64,000 bases of DNA from Pseudomonas baetica. Lineage in GTDB: Bacteria > Pseudomonadota > Gammaproteobacteria > Pseudomonadales > Pseudomonadaceae. Location: positions 4,336,001-4,400,000 of the forward strand of contig NZ_PHHE01000001.1 in the NCBI RefSeq assembly GCF_002813455.1, written 5' to 3'. The notes beneath the pieces are model-generated. The model saw nothing but the letters and a program-made list of their open reading frames with translations, had not been told where the DNA came from and did not search any database. Both the position numbers and the translations under genes were made by a program. Positions 1 through 8,171 of this stretch are shown here, one piece after another (positions within the stretch are counted from its first letter, which is position 1; the number at the start of each line of letters is the position of its first letter).

Positions 1-30
1 AGACTTGCGGCATGGAAACGGAGGGGCACG

Positions 31-600
31 ATGGAGCCGATACTGGAACTCGAAAGCGCACGCCTGCTGATGCGTCAGTGGCAGGACGAGGACTTGCCGG
101 CATTTGCGGCGATGTGTGCCGATCCTCAGGTGATGCGCTACTTTCCGCAGCCGTTGAGCCGGTTGGAAAGCGCTGCGCTGATCGGTCGCGTGCGCGGGCA
201 TTTTGCCGAACACGGTTACGGCTTGTGGGCGCTGGAACGCAAGGACAGCGGTGAATTCATCGGTTTCACCGGTCTGGGCGTCGTCGGTTTCGATGCGCCA
301 TTTACGCCGGCGGTAGAGATCGGCTGGCGTCTGGCCAAGGAACATTGGGGCCTGGGTTACGCCAGTGAAGCGGCGTGGACCGCTCTACGTTGCGGGTTTG
401 ATCGCTTGGCCTTGAAAGAGATCGTGTCTTTCACCGCACAAAGCAATCTTCCTTCGGAGAAAGTCATGCAGGCGATCGGCATGCATCACGATCCCGCCAA
501 TGACTTTGATCACCCCAAGCTTGCCGTCGATCACCCGTTAAGAAGACATGTGCTGTACCGCATCACCCGGGAGCAGTGGCTGCAAACCTTGCATGGATAA
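31..600 (+). CDS. GNAT-family N-acetyltransferase (RimJ/RimL-like)
   Basis: A 189-residue single-domain protein of the GNAT fold, predicted to move an acetyl group from acetyl-CoA to an amine; the substrate cannot be told from the sequence. The opening ELESARLLMRQW and the block EIGWRLAKEHWGLGYASEA (about residues 96-114) match the first strand and the acetyl-CoA pyrophosphate-binding loop of the RimJ/RimL-like subgroup. Length is normal for the family. The ATG is preceded by GGAGGGGC, a good ribosome site. It lies 110 bp before tesB on the same strand, with no sign of translational coupling. Confidence 0.85.
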   Translation: MEPILELESARLLMRQWQDEDLPAFAAMCADPQVMRYFPQPLSRLESAALIGRVRGHFAEHGYGLWALERKDSGEFIGFTGLGVVGFDAPFTPAVEIGWRLAKEHWGLGYASEAAWTALRCGFDRLALKEIVSFTAQSNLPSEKVMQAIGMHHDPANDFDHPKLAVDHPLRRHVLYRITREQWLQTLHG

Positions 601-709
601 GCCGACACGGACGTTTACAATGGCCGCCAAATCATTGGCCCGCGCCAGAATCTGAATCGGCCGCCGCAGCCAAGACTGCGCGACATCGCTTTGTGTGAGG
701 AGAGTCTGA

Positions 710-1579
710 ATGAGCCAAGTGTTGGAAGATCTGGTCGACCTGCTGACCCTGCAACCGATCGAAGAAAACCTGTTCCGTGGCCGCAGCCAGGATTTGGGTT
801 TCCGTCAGTTGTTCGGGGGGCAGGTACTCGGTCAGTCGTTGTCGGCGGCCAGTCAGACGGTTGAAGAAACACGTCATGTGCATTCGATGCACGGTTATTT
901 TTTGCGTCCTGGCGACGCCAAGTTGCCGGTGGTGTATTCGGTCGATCGCGTGCGCGATGGCGGCAGTTTCAGTACCCGTCGCGTCACGGCGATCCAGAAG
1001 GGCCACCCGATCTTCACCTGCAGCGCTTCGTTTCAGTACGACGAAGAAGGCTTCGAGCATCAGACTCCGATGCCGGTGGTGGTCGGCCCGGAAAACCTGC
1101 CCTCGGAACTGGAACTGACCCAGCAACGCGCGCACCTGATCCCCGAGCATATGCGTGAAAAATTGCCGTGCCCGAAACCGATCGAAGTGCGCCCGGTCAC
1201 CGAAAAAGATCCGTACAACCCGCAACCGGCGGATCCGGTCAAGTACGTGTGGTTCCGCGCCGATGGCGCGCTGGCCGACATCCCGGCGCTGCACAAATAC
1301 CTGCTGGCCTACGCCTCGGACTTCGGTCTGCTGACCACCTCGATGCTGCCCCACGGCAAATCGGTCTGGCAGAAAGACATGCAGGTCGCCAGCCTCGATC
1401 ACGCGCTGTGGTTCCACAACGATCTGCGCGCCGATGACTGGTTGCTCTACGCGATGGACAGCCCGTGGGCCGGAAATTCCCGTGGGTTCTCCCGTGGCAG
1501 CGTGTTCAACCGCGCCGGGCAACTGGTGGCGTCGGTGACGCAGGAAGGCCTGATCCGCCATCGCAAGGATTGGGCATGA
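710..1579 (+). CDS. tesB: Acyl-CoA thioesterase II
   Basis: 289 residues, the usual TesB length, with two hotdog domains. It hydrolyses medium- and long-chain acyl-CoA to free fatty acid and CoA in the cytoplasm. The sequence carries the N-terminal FRGRSQDLGFRQLFGGQVLG block and the C-terminal DSPWAGNSRGFSRGSVF block typical of TesB. YASDFGLL (about residue 205) and VTQEGLIR (about 278) hold the expected catalytic Asp and Gln. A GGAG ribosome site sits before the ATG. The stop overlaps the start of the downstream HAD hydrolase (ATGA), so the two are probably translated together. Confidence 0.95.
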   Translation: MSQVLEDLVDLLTLQPIEENLFRGRSQDLGFRQLFGGQVLGQSLSAASQTVEETRHVHSMHGYFLRPGDAKLPVVYSVDRVRDGGSFSTRRVTAIQKGHPIFTCSASFQYDEEGFEHQTPMPVVVGPENLPSELELTQQRAHLIPEHMREKLPCPKPIEVRPVTEKDPYNPQPADPVKYVWFRADGALADIPALHKYLLAYASDFGLLTTSMLPHGKSVWQKDMQVASLDHALWFHNDLRADDWLLYAMDSPWAGNSRGFSRGSVFNRAGQLVASVTQEGLIRHRKDWA

Positions 1580-2169
1580 GCCTGGCCGAGGTGAAGCACT
1601 GGGTGTTCGACATGGACGGCACCCTGACCGTCGCCGTGCATGACTTCGCGGCGATTCGCGTGGCGCTGGCAATCCCGCCGGAGGACGACATCCTCACCCA
1701 TCTCGCCGCGTTGCCGGCCGAGGAGGCGGCAGCGAAACATGCGTGGTTGCTGGAGCATGAGCGCGATCTGGCACTCGGTTCGACTCCGGCGACCGGTGCG
1801 GTGGAACTGGTGCGTGATCTGCATTCGCGCGGTTATCGCCTCGCTATCCTCACCCGTAATGCGCGGGAACTGGCGCATGTGACGCTAGAGGCGATTGGCC
1901 TGGCTGACTGCTTCGCGGTGGAAGACGTGCTGGGCCGTGATGAAGCGCCGCCCAAGCCGCATCCGGGTGGGTTGCTCAAGTTGGCAGAAGCCTGGGCGGT
2001 ACCGGCCAGTGAGATGGTGATGGTCGGCGATTACCGCTTTGATCTCGATTGCGGGCGAGCAGCGGGCGCGCGGACGGTGTTGGTGAACCTGCCGCATAAC
2101 CCGTGGCCGGAGCTGACGGATTGGCATGCGCAGGATTGTGTCGAGTTGCGGCGGATGATTCTGGCCTGA
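1576..2169 (+). CDS. HAD-family phosphatase
   Basis: 197 residues from the ATG that overlaps the tesB stop by four bases. A longer reading frame exists upstream but runs inside tesB. Haloacid-dehalogenase motifs are in order: VFDMDGTLT (motif I, nucleophile Asp), LAILTRN (motif II), a Lys in PPKPHPGG (motif III) and MVGDYRFDLDCGRAAG (motif IV). It is a phosphatase or phosphoglycolate-phosphatase-like enzyme; the substrate is not evident. Coupling to tesB suggests co-expression, not necessarily a shared pathway. Confidence 0.9.
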   Translation: MSLAEVKHWVFDMDGTLTVAVHDFAAIRVALAIPPEDDILTHLAALPAEEAAAKHAWLLEHERDLALGSTPATGAVELVRDLHSRGYRLAILTRNARELAHVTLEAIGLADCFAVEDVLGRDEAPPKPHPGGLLKLAEAWAVPASEMVMVGDYRFDLDCGRAAGARTVLVNLPHNPWPELTDWHAQDCVELRRMILA

Positions 2170-2193
2170 AATCTTTGGTGCCTGAGCTGACTT

Positions 2194-2260
2194 CTTCGCG
2201 AGCAGGCTCGCTCCCACATTTGGAATACATACCCCTGGGGGAGCGGGCTTGCTCGCGAAG
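2194..2260. repeat. REP-type inverted pair
   Basis: Two facing copies of the GGGAGCGGGCTTGCTCGCGAA-type extragenic palindrome found through the window. It lies between two convergent genes, where it can form a hairpin and possibly end transcription. Confidence 0.85.
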
Positions 2261-2284
2261 AGGGCATTAAATCCGCCAAACAGC

Positions 2285-3238
2285 TTACTGATCAAACAAC
2301 GCCTTTTGCCCCTCCGGCGAGGTCAACATCCCATCGCCGTTGTGCCCGACTCCAAGCACTTCCACCAGCCGCTGATTCACCCCTTCCGGATGCCGGCGCA
2401 GCAAATAACCGAAAAACAGTTTGCCGCGCATCAAGCGATAAGCCCCTTGCGCCTGGGCCTCACAGCCCTTGTCCAACGCCGGGTGTTGCGGGTCGATGTC
2501 TTGCTGCCCAAGCAGATAAATCACCTCGCGCTTGATGTAACTGCTTTCAAGCTGCAACGGCGTTTGCCCACCGGCGTACACCGGCATGTCTGACAAACCG
2601 TACTTCCAGCGATTGAAGCCCATGCACTTGGCGTGATCGAACGCCACGGGCCGCTGCTCGTTGAAATAAGCGTAGGAAGACGGATTGGCGACCACATAAC
2701 GCAGGCGAATACCGTTGGCTTTCAGCGCCGGCTGATCCTTGGCCAGCAGCGCATAACGCTGCACCACTTGGCCACCGCCGGAGTGGCCGAAAATCACGAT
2801 CTGCTTCACGTCTGGAAACTGTTTTCGATCGGTGATGCGGGCGACGATTTCGTCCAGCGCTGCGTAGGAACTCAACGGATTCGGGCCTGTGGATAAACCG
2901 CCGCCCATCCACTCGTTGCCTTTCCAGCGCAATACCGTGGTGGGCAACGAGTACAGGGCCACATCACTTTCATTGAGGAATTGCGGCGCAATCACCAGTG
3001 TGTGGGCGGTTTGTCCGGCCAGTTCGGCCGCGCTTTCGGCGCTTTTTCGATAGGTCTCGGCGTTGCGCAAGCGCCCATGAATGACGATCAGCACACGCTC
3101 GATTTTTTCCGGCGCAGGCCCGATGCCCACCGCCATTTCCCCGGCCTTCAATTGCAAGCGCCCGGGACTGATCGCGTCGACGCCGGCCGCTTGCGCGGTG
3201 CTGCCAATGATCAGTAAAGCCAAAAGCCATTTATGCAT
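2285..3238 (-). CDS. Secreted alpha/beta hydrolase
   Basis: 317 residues. A hydrophobic N-terminal segment ending in TAQAAG looks like a Sec signal peptide, so the enzyme is probably periplasmic or exported. The nucleophile elbow is IFGHSGGGQVV (about residues 148-158), and a C-terminal GVGHNGDGM could supply the catalytic His. An esterase or lipase-like role fits; the substrate is unknown. Its ATG follows the TAA of the upstream ypfJ-like gene with no gap, so the two are probably co-transcribed and translationally coupled. Confidence 0.8.
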   Translation of the reverse strand: MHKWLLALLIIGSTAQAAGVDAISPGRLQLKAGEMAVGIGPAPEKIERVLIVIHGRLRNAETYRKSAESAAELAGQTAHTLVIAPQFLNESDVALYSLPTTVLRWKGNEWMGGGLSTGPNPLSSYAALDEIVARITDRKQFPDVKQIVIFGHSGGGQVVQRYALLAKDQPALKANGIRLRYVVANPSSYAYFNEQRPVAFDHAKCMGFNRWKYGLSDMPVYAGGQTPLQLESSYIKREVIYLLGQQDIDPQHPALDKGCEAQAQGAYRLMRGKLFFGYLLRRHPEGVNQRLVEVLGVGHNGDGMLTSPEGQKALFDQ

Positions 3239-4126
3239 TTACAGGTTTTTCGCCGCGAAGGTGTCGCACTGGCCGACCTGGCCCTGCGCGAATCCGGTTT
3301 TGAACCAGCGCACCCTTTGCGCCGACGTACCGTGGGTAAACGAGTCCGGTACTACACGGCCCTGACCCTGTTGTTGCAGGCGATCATCACCGATGGCATT
3401 GGCGGCATTCAAGGCTTCTTCAATGTCGCCGGGCTCCAGCCAGTTCAAGCGCTTCTGCGCGCTATAGGCCCAGACACCGGCCAGGCAATCGGCCTGCAAT
3501 TCCTGACGTACCAGCAAGCCACCGGCCCCTTCCATCTGCTGACCTTGCTGGCGGGCTGTCTGAATTTTCGCCGAGACGCCAAGAAGCGTCTGCACATGGT
3601 GTCCGACTTCGTGAGCGATCACGTAGGCCTGGGCGAAGTCGCCGGCAGCCTTGAAGCGTTGCGACATCTCCTGGAAGAACGCCATGTCCAGATAGACCTT
3701 CTGATCCGCCGGGCAGTAGAACGGGCCAGTGGCGGAAGTGGCGAGGCCGCAAGCGGAGTTGACCCGATTGCTGAACAGCACCAGGGTCGGGTCCTTATAT
3801 TGACGGCCGGCCTGCTGGAAAACCGTGCCCCAAGTGTCCTCAGTGTCGCCAAGGATCGAACGGACGAACTCGGCCTGTTCGTCATTGGCCGGTGGGGCCT
3901 GACGCGTCTGCGTGGTGGGTGCCGGCTGTTCGGACATTTGTCCGGTGAGTTGACCGAGGATCTGCAGCGGATCCTGTCCGGTGATCCAGCCGATGCCGAC
4001 GATCAGCAGGATTGCCCCCAGGCTCAACCCCTTGCCGCCACCGAAACGCATGCCGCCGCCACCGCCGCTATCATCACCACGGGCATCGACGACGTTGTCA
4101 CTGCGTCGGCCTTTTTTCCATAGCAT
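3239..4126 (-). CDS. ypfJ: YpfJ-family neutral zinc metallopeptidase (copy 1)
   Basis: 295 residues from the ATG giving MLWKKGRRSDNV. An in-frame codon 35 residues upstream is unlikely because the family starts with MxWxxxRRSxNV. There is one transmembrane segment after the basic N-terminus (LGAILLIVGIGWITG), then a periplasmic peptidase domain with the zincin motif VIAHEVGHHVQ and the downstream LQADCLAGVWA. These are the hallmarks of the YpfJ family (Pfam Zn_peptidase_2). The substrate is unknown. It abuts the hydrolase gene downstream and follows a second family member upstream. Confidence 0.88.
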   Translation of the reverse strand: MLWKKGRRSDNVVDARGDDSGGGGGMRFGGGKGLSLGAILLIVGIGWITGQDPLQILGQLTGQMSEQPAPTTQTRQAPPANDEQAEFVRSILGDTEDTWGTVFQQAGRQYKDPTLVLFSNRVNSACGLATSATGPFYCPADQKVYLDMAFFQEMSQRFKAAGDFAQAYVIAHEVGHHVQTLLGVSAKIQTARQQGQQMEGAGGLLVRQELQADCLAGVWAYSAQKRLNWLEPGDIEEALNAANAIGDDRLQQQGQGRVVPDSFTHGTSAQRVRWFKTGFAQGQVGQCDTFAAKNL

Positions 4127-4261
4127 GTGGGAATCCTCTTTCTGATCGTGGTGATGAGTGTTGCTGGTGTGTGGGAACGGCGCCAGTCCGGTCGTCAGAC
4201 ACTCCACTGGAGATGTCAGTTCGCTCGTCAATAGCGTTTAGCGTTGCTCAATCCATGCATC

Positions 4262-5131
4262 TTACAGTTGTGCTGCTTCAAAGGTGGTGCAGGCATCTCC
4301 GTGTAAAGCATTGAAACCGGTGTTGAACCAGTTGATTCGCTGTTGCGAAGTGCCGTGAGTAAACGCCTCCGGCCGAACATCCAGGTGCGCTTTGCGCATC
4401 AGGTAATCGTCACCCACTTTTGAGGCAATCTCCAAGGCTTCATCCAGATCATCGGGGTCGAGCCATTGCAGATTGTCTTGCGCATGGCGTGCCCAGTAGC
4501 CTGCCAGGCAGTCGGCCTGTAATTCCAGACGCACACCCAGGCCGTCAGCCCCGGTCATGGATTCACCGCTGTTTTCGGCGTCCTCCATTCGCTTGAGCAC
4601 ACCCATTTCATTCTGAACATGGTGCCCAACCTCATGAGCAATCACATAGGCTTGTGCAAAGTCCGCCACCATTGAGTCCTGAACAGTAAATGACTCCAGC
4701 GATTTGAGGTCGATGTAGATTTTCTTGTCCAGTTCGCAGTAGAACGGGCCGGCTTCTTTTGATCGATAGGCGCCACAGGCAGACTGGGTCTCGACGTCAT
4801 ACAGAACAAGTTCAGGCGACTGATACTGTTTCCCCACTTGCGCAAATATCTGTGTCCAGACGTCTTCGGTGCTTCCCAGCACGGACTCGACAAAAAACCG
4901 ATGGGGGTCATCCTCCACAAATTTTCCCATCTCTCCCAAGGTCTGCTCTTGCATCGTATTGACCGTTTCGACGTCACCCGATTTCTCCAGGTCGGCCCAG
5001 TAGGCACCCATACCTGCCATTATCGAGACGATCAGACCCGCCGCTAAAGCTATCCCTGTAGGGCTGCGGACATCCTTGTCCTTTCGTTGATCGTTGACGT
5101 TTTCGCTGCGTCTTGCCTTGTTCCATAACAT
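4262..5131 (-). CDS. YpfJ-family neutral zinc metallopeptidase (copy 2)
   Basis: 289 residues, the same layout as its neighbour: MLWNKARRSENV start, one membrane segment (GIALAAGLIVSIMAGMGAYW), the zincin motif VIAHEVGHHVQ and LQADCLAGYWARHA. The protein is clearly related to copy 1 but substantially diverged outside the motifs, so the tandem arrangement reflects an old duplication or a paralogue insertion, not a recent copy. Both keep the catalytic residues. Copies are separated by 135 bp. Confidence 0.86.
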   Translation of the reverse strand: MLWNKARRSENVNDQRKDKDVRSPTGIALAAGLIVSIMAGMGAYWADLEKSGDVETVNTMQEQTLGEMGKFVEDDPHRFFVESVLGSTEDVWTQIFAQVGKQYQSPELVLYDVETQSACGAYRSKEAGPFYCELDKKIYIDLKSLESFTVQDSMVADFAQAYVIAHEVGHHVQNEMGVLKRMEDAENSGESMTGADGLGVRLELQADCLAGYWARHAQDNLQWLDPDDLDEALEIASKVGDDYLMRKAHLDVRPEAFTHGTSQQRINWFNTGFNALHGDACTTFEAAQL

Positions 5132-5474
5132 GTCGCTTTTCTCATACAGGTTGTTCCGGCGAAATTGCCGGGCCTATGAATAACTGCAGAGATCAATATT
5201 GGCAGGACAGATCTGTAAGAACGCGTAAGACAAATCCCGTCGAAGAGACAAAAGTGCCCTTTTTCAGTATTAACTTGTCGAAATGAACCACGCTGGAAGT
5301 CAGGACTGCCTGGCCGAAGATTCACGCCACAGTGCGTTACATACGCCGATGGTTCGACGCCAGACGATTTTCTTCATGCAATGCAGTGCGCTGTTCGCCC
5401 ACTATTTCAATTGTTGTCTGTGAGAGTCCGACACCTGGCTCTAGATTGTTGCGCAGTGTTTACAAGGAGACCTC
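5132..5474. other. Intergenic region between divergent genes
   Basis: 343 bp separating the second ypfJ-like gene from the EamA transporter on the opposite strand. It must hold promoters for both. I found no credible reading frame, hairpin or recognised operator here. Confidence 0.6.
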
Positions 5475-6353
5475 ATGACCGTCAGCACGCCGTTATCCGG
5501 AGTCAACCAACCCTTCAAAGGGATCTTGCTGATTGTCCTGGCGACCTTCCTGTTCTCCAGCCATGACGCACTGTCGAAGTATCTGTCGGGGTTCTATCCG
5601 ATCGTGATGGTGGTGTGGGCACGGTATGTGGTGCACACCTTGTTGATGGCGGGGATTTTTCTACCGCAGTCCGGGCTGCGCGTGCTGCGAACCAAACGTC
5701 CTTTGCTGCAATTGATCCGGGCGCTGTGCCTGCTCGGTACGAGCCTGTTTTTCACCACGGCGCTGCTGTACATCCCGCTGGCGGAAGCGACGGCGGTGAA
5801 CTTCCTGGCTCCGGTGCTGGTGACGGCATTGTCGGTGCCGCTGCTCAAGGAAAAGGTGACCCGTGGCCAATGGATCGCGGTGATCTGTGGGTTTATCGGC
5901 GTGCTGATCATCGTTCATCCCGGAGGTGAACTGTTCACCCCGGCGGTGTTGCTGCCGTTCTGCTCGGCGCTGTTTTTCTGCTTCTACCAACTGCTGACCC
6001 GCAAGCTCGCGCAAATCGATAGCCCGACCACCAGCAACTTCTTTGCCGGGTTGTGCAACACGTTGGTGATGAGTGCTTTGGTGCCGTTCTTCTGGCAGGT
6101 GCCGACGTTGACTCACGCCGGGCTGATGCTGGCGCTGGGCAGTTGCGGGATGACCGCGCATTTGTTTCTGACTCAGGCGTTCCGCCATGCCGCACCGGCG
6201 TTGCTGGCGCCGTTCGGTTATTGCCAGATCGTGTTTGCGGGGTTGTTGGGCTGGCTGCTGTTCAATCACACGCCGAGCCTGTTGACCGTGATCGGGATTG
6301 CGGTGATCTGTTGCAGCGGGTTGGCGGCGGCGTGGCAGCAGAGCCGCCGCTGA
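5475..6353 (+). CDS. DMT-superfamily transporter (EamA domains)
   Basis: 292 residues with about ten hydrophobic segments arranged as two EamA repeats, the usual size for this inner-membrane permease family. The N-terminal FSSHDALSKYLSGFYPIV and the central AVNFLAPVLVTALSVPLLKE blocks are typical. Members export amino acids, metabolites or drugs; the substrate cannot be assigned. AAGGAGACCTC precedes the ATG. It stands alone between an intergenic region and a REP pair. Confidence 0.88.
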   Translation: MTVSTPLSGVNQPFKGILLIVLATFLFSSHDALSKYLSGFYPIVMVVWARYVVHTLLMAGIFLPQSGLRVLRTKRPLLQLIRALCLLGTSLFFTTALLYIPLAEATAVNFLAPVLVTALSVPLLKEKVTRGQWIAVICGFIGVLIIVHPGGELFTPAVLLPFCSALFFCFYQLLTRKLAQIDSPTTSNFFAGLCNTLVMSALVPFFWQVPTLTHAGLMLALGSCGMTAHLFLTQAFRHAAPALLAPFGYCQIVFAGLLGWLLFNHTPSLLTVIGIAVICCSGLAAAWQQSRR

Positions 6354-6370
6354 GGAGCGATGCAGAAACG

Positions 6371-6460
6371 TGTGGGAGGGGGCTTGCTCCCGAAGGCGGT
6401 GTATCTGCCGACATTCGTTTTGAATGTCAGTCCGCTTTCGGGAGCAAGCCCCCTCCCACA
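6371..6460. repeat. REP-type inverted pair
   Basis: Two facing copies of TGTGGGAGGGGGCTTGCTCC, a variant of the window's common REP core, separated by a short spacer. It lies between convergent genes and could act as a transcription stop. Confidence 0.85.
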
Positions 6461-6482
6461 CTAGGTTTGGTGTAGGCGCAGG

Positions 6483-7820
6483 TTACTCGGTGACGGTCGG
6501 AATCTTGCGCGGCGCCATGAAGTACATCCAGGTCAGCGCAATGAAGTACATCGCCGGAATCAGGGTGAACAACACGGTGTAGTTGTTGTTGGTGACGGTG
6601 AGGATGTGGCCGACGATCTGGGTCATGAACATCCCGCCGATCGCCGCGCACATGCCGCCGAAACCGAATACCGTGCTCATCATGTGCTTGGGCGTGTAGT
6701 CCATCACCAGGCTCCAGATGTTCGCCGTCCATGCCTGATGCGCGCCGATCGCCAGAGAAATCGCCGCCACCGCGACCCACAGATTGGCGGAACCGGCGGC
6801 CATGACCACGCCGATGATGCAGCAGGCAAACAGGAACATCGACAGCAGCCGCGCCTTGATCGCGTTCATCCCGCGACCGATCAGGAACGAGGACAGAATG
6901 CCGCCCCCGACGCTACCGAAGTCGGCGGTGACGTAGATGATGATCAGCGGGATGCCCATCTGGGTCACGTTGATGCCCAGGTTGTATTGCTGATTGAGAA
7001 ACGGTGGCAGCCAGTACAGGTAGAACCAGAACACCGGCGCGGTCAGCGAGTAGGCGAGGGCGAAGGCCCAGGTGCCGCGCATACGGAGGATTTTCGAGAA
7101 CGGCACGCGGGCCTGTTCCGGTTCGACTTCCTGCTGGATGTAGTCCAGCTCGGACTGTTTCACGCTCGGGTGATCTTCCGGGTTGAAGTACTTCAGGCCC
7201 CAGAACAACAGCCAGATCCCGCCGAGTGCCGACATGCACAGGAATGCCGCTTGCCAGCCCCAGACGTGGAGAACCAGTGGCAGCAACATCGGCGTGAACA
7301 TCGCGCCGACGTTGGTGCCTGCGTTGAAGATGCCGGTGGCGACTGCACGTTCGCCGGCCGGGAACCACAGGCGCGTGGTTTTCACGCAGGCCGGGTAGTT
7401 CGCCGCTTCCGTCAGGCCGAGGATGAACCGGCAGACCATGAAACCGACGGCCGATGTCGCCAGACCGTGGGCACCGGTGGCCAGGCTCCACAGCAACACG
7501 GCGCAGAAGAACACGCGTTTGACGCCGACCCGGTCGATCAACCGTCCTTGCAGGACGAAACCGATCGCGTAGCCGACCTGAAACCAGAAGTTGATGTTGG
7601 CGTAATCCATCGCCGTCCAGCTCATTTCCTTGGCGAGGATTGGCTGCATGACGCCGAGGGCGGCGCGGTCGATGTAGTTCAGGGTGGTGGCGAAAAACAC
7701 CAGCGCCAGCATGCCCCAACGGGTCTTGCCGACGGCCATGGCGCCGCGGATCTTGTCGCCGATGCCACCTGAGGCAGTGCTCATGGCCGGGGCCATGCGG
7801 GAAGTCTGTGAAGGAATCAT
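6483..7820 (-). CDS. MFS transporter of the quinate/dehydroshikimate cluster
   Basis: 445 residues from the ATG giving MIPSQTSR; a GTG three codons upstream is possible. Twelve hydrophobic segments and the anion:cation symporter (ACS) subfamily features NYIDRAALGVMQPILAKEM and CRFILGLTEAANYPACVK are present. ACS proteins import organic anions such as sugar acids, hydroxybenzoates and quinate. The gene is divergent from quiC and near aroE- and aroQ-like genes, the order I recall for the PA0241-PA0245 region of P. aeruginosa. I therefore infer uptake of quinate, shikimate or a related acid. Confidence 0.82.
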   Translation of the reverse strand: MIPSQTSRMAPAMSTASGGIGDKIRGAMAVGKTRWGMLALVFFATTLNYIDRAALGVMQPILAKEMSWTAMDYANINFWFQVGYAIGFVLQGRLIDRVGVKRVFFCAVLLWSLATGAHGLATSAVGFMVCRFILGLTEAANYPACVKTTRLWFPAGERAVATGIFNAGTNVGAMFTPMLLPLVLHVWGWQAAFLCMSALGGIWLLFWGLKYFNPEDHPSVKQSELDYIQQEVEPEQARVPFSKILRMRGTWAFALAYSLTAPVFWFYLYWLPPFLNQQYNLGINVTQMGIPLIIIYVTADFGSVGGGILSSFLIGRGMNAIKARLLSMFLFACCIIGVVMAAGSANLWVAVAAISLAIGAHQAWTANIWSLVMDYTPKHMMSTVFGFGGMCAAIGGMFMTQIVGHILTVTNNNYTVLFTLIPAMYFIALTWMYFMAPRKIPTVTE

Positions 7821-7982
7821 GTGTTCCACCCGTTTTTGGATTTGTTATTTGGTGTGCTTTTTTCTGTGCACGCTGCGACCGGTGGTTCAGATCCGGACTC
7901 AATGTGCGGTCGATGTTGGGCAGTGGACGAAAAATCGTCAATTCGCCAAACCGCCATTGTGTTCGATAATCGCACGCAAAAC

Positions 7983-7997
7983 TAACCGGGTAGTACA
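7983..7997. promoter_or_regulatory. Candidate TetR operator, quiC/MFS side
   Basis: Read on the minus strand this is TGTACTACCCGGTTA. The same pattern, TGTACTANNNGGTTA, occurs upstream of aroQ at 12328-12342. Two matching sites in the two control regions that flank a TetR gene suggest the operator of that regulator. This is an inference from shared sequence only. Confidence 0.5.
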
Positions 7998-8058
7998 CTT
8001 TAAATTGCTGCCACGTTCGATGCAGCCAATAATTTCCCTACTATAAAACCCCATCCCA

Positions 8059-8142
8059 TGTAGGAGCTGCCGCAGGCTGCGATCTTTTGATCTTGATCTG
8101 AAAAGCATCATCAAAAGATCGCAGCCTGCGGCAGCTCCTACA
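8059..8142. repeat. Extragenic inverted repeat (second REP class)
   Basis: Facing copies of TGTAGGAGCTGCCGCAGGCT extended by GCGATCTTTTGA, with a short spacer. This is a different class from the GCGGGCTTGCTCGCGAA repeats; a solo copy appears near 34309-34346. It lies just upstream of quiC. Confidence 0.85.
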
Positions 8143-8171
8143 TTAAAGCGGCGCAGTCCGGGAGTTGAAGC

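Larger units (their letters stand above)
7821..8171. promoter_or_regulatory. Divergent control region of the MFS gene and quiC
   Basis: About 350 bp between two divergent catabolic genes. It holds a candidate TetR operator (7983-7997) and a long inverted repeat (8059-8142). I see no gene in it. Confidence 0.55.

Noticed and set aside
12..254. 80-residue frame overlapping the acetyltransferase start
   Set aside because: It runs in another frame of a convincing GNAT gene and has no family features.
6606..7772. Long antisense frame over the MFS gene
   Set aside because: High-GC antisense openness; low-complexity His/Asp/Arg composition and no motif.
8041..8150. Inverted repeat upstream of quiC as a transcription terminator
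   Set aside because: It is a dispersed extragenic repeat with a solo copy near dctA, and it lies between divergent starts, where no gene end needs a stop.
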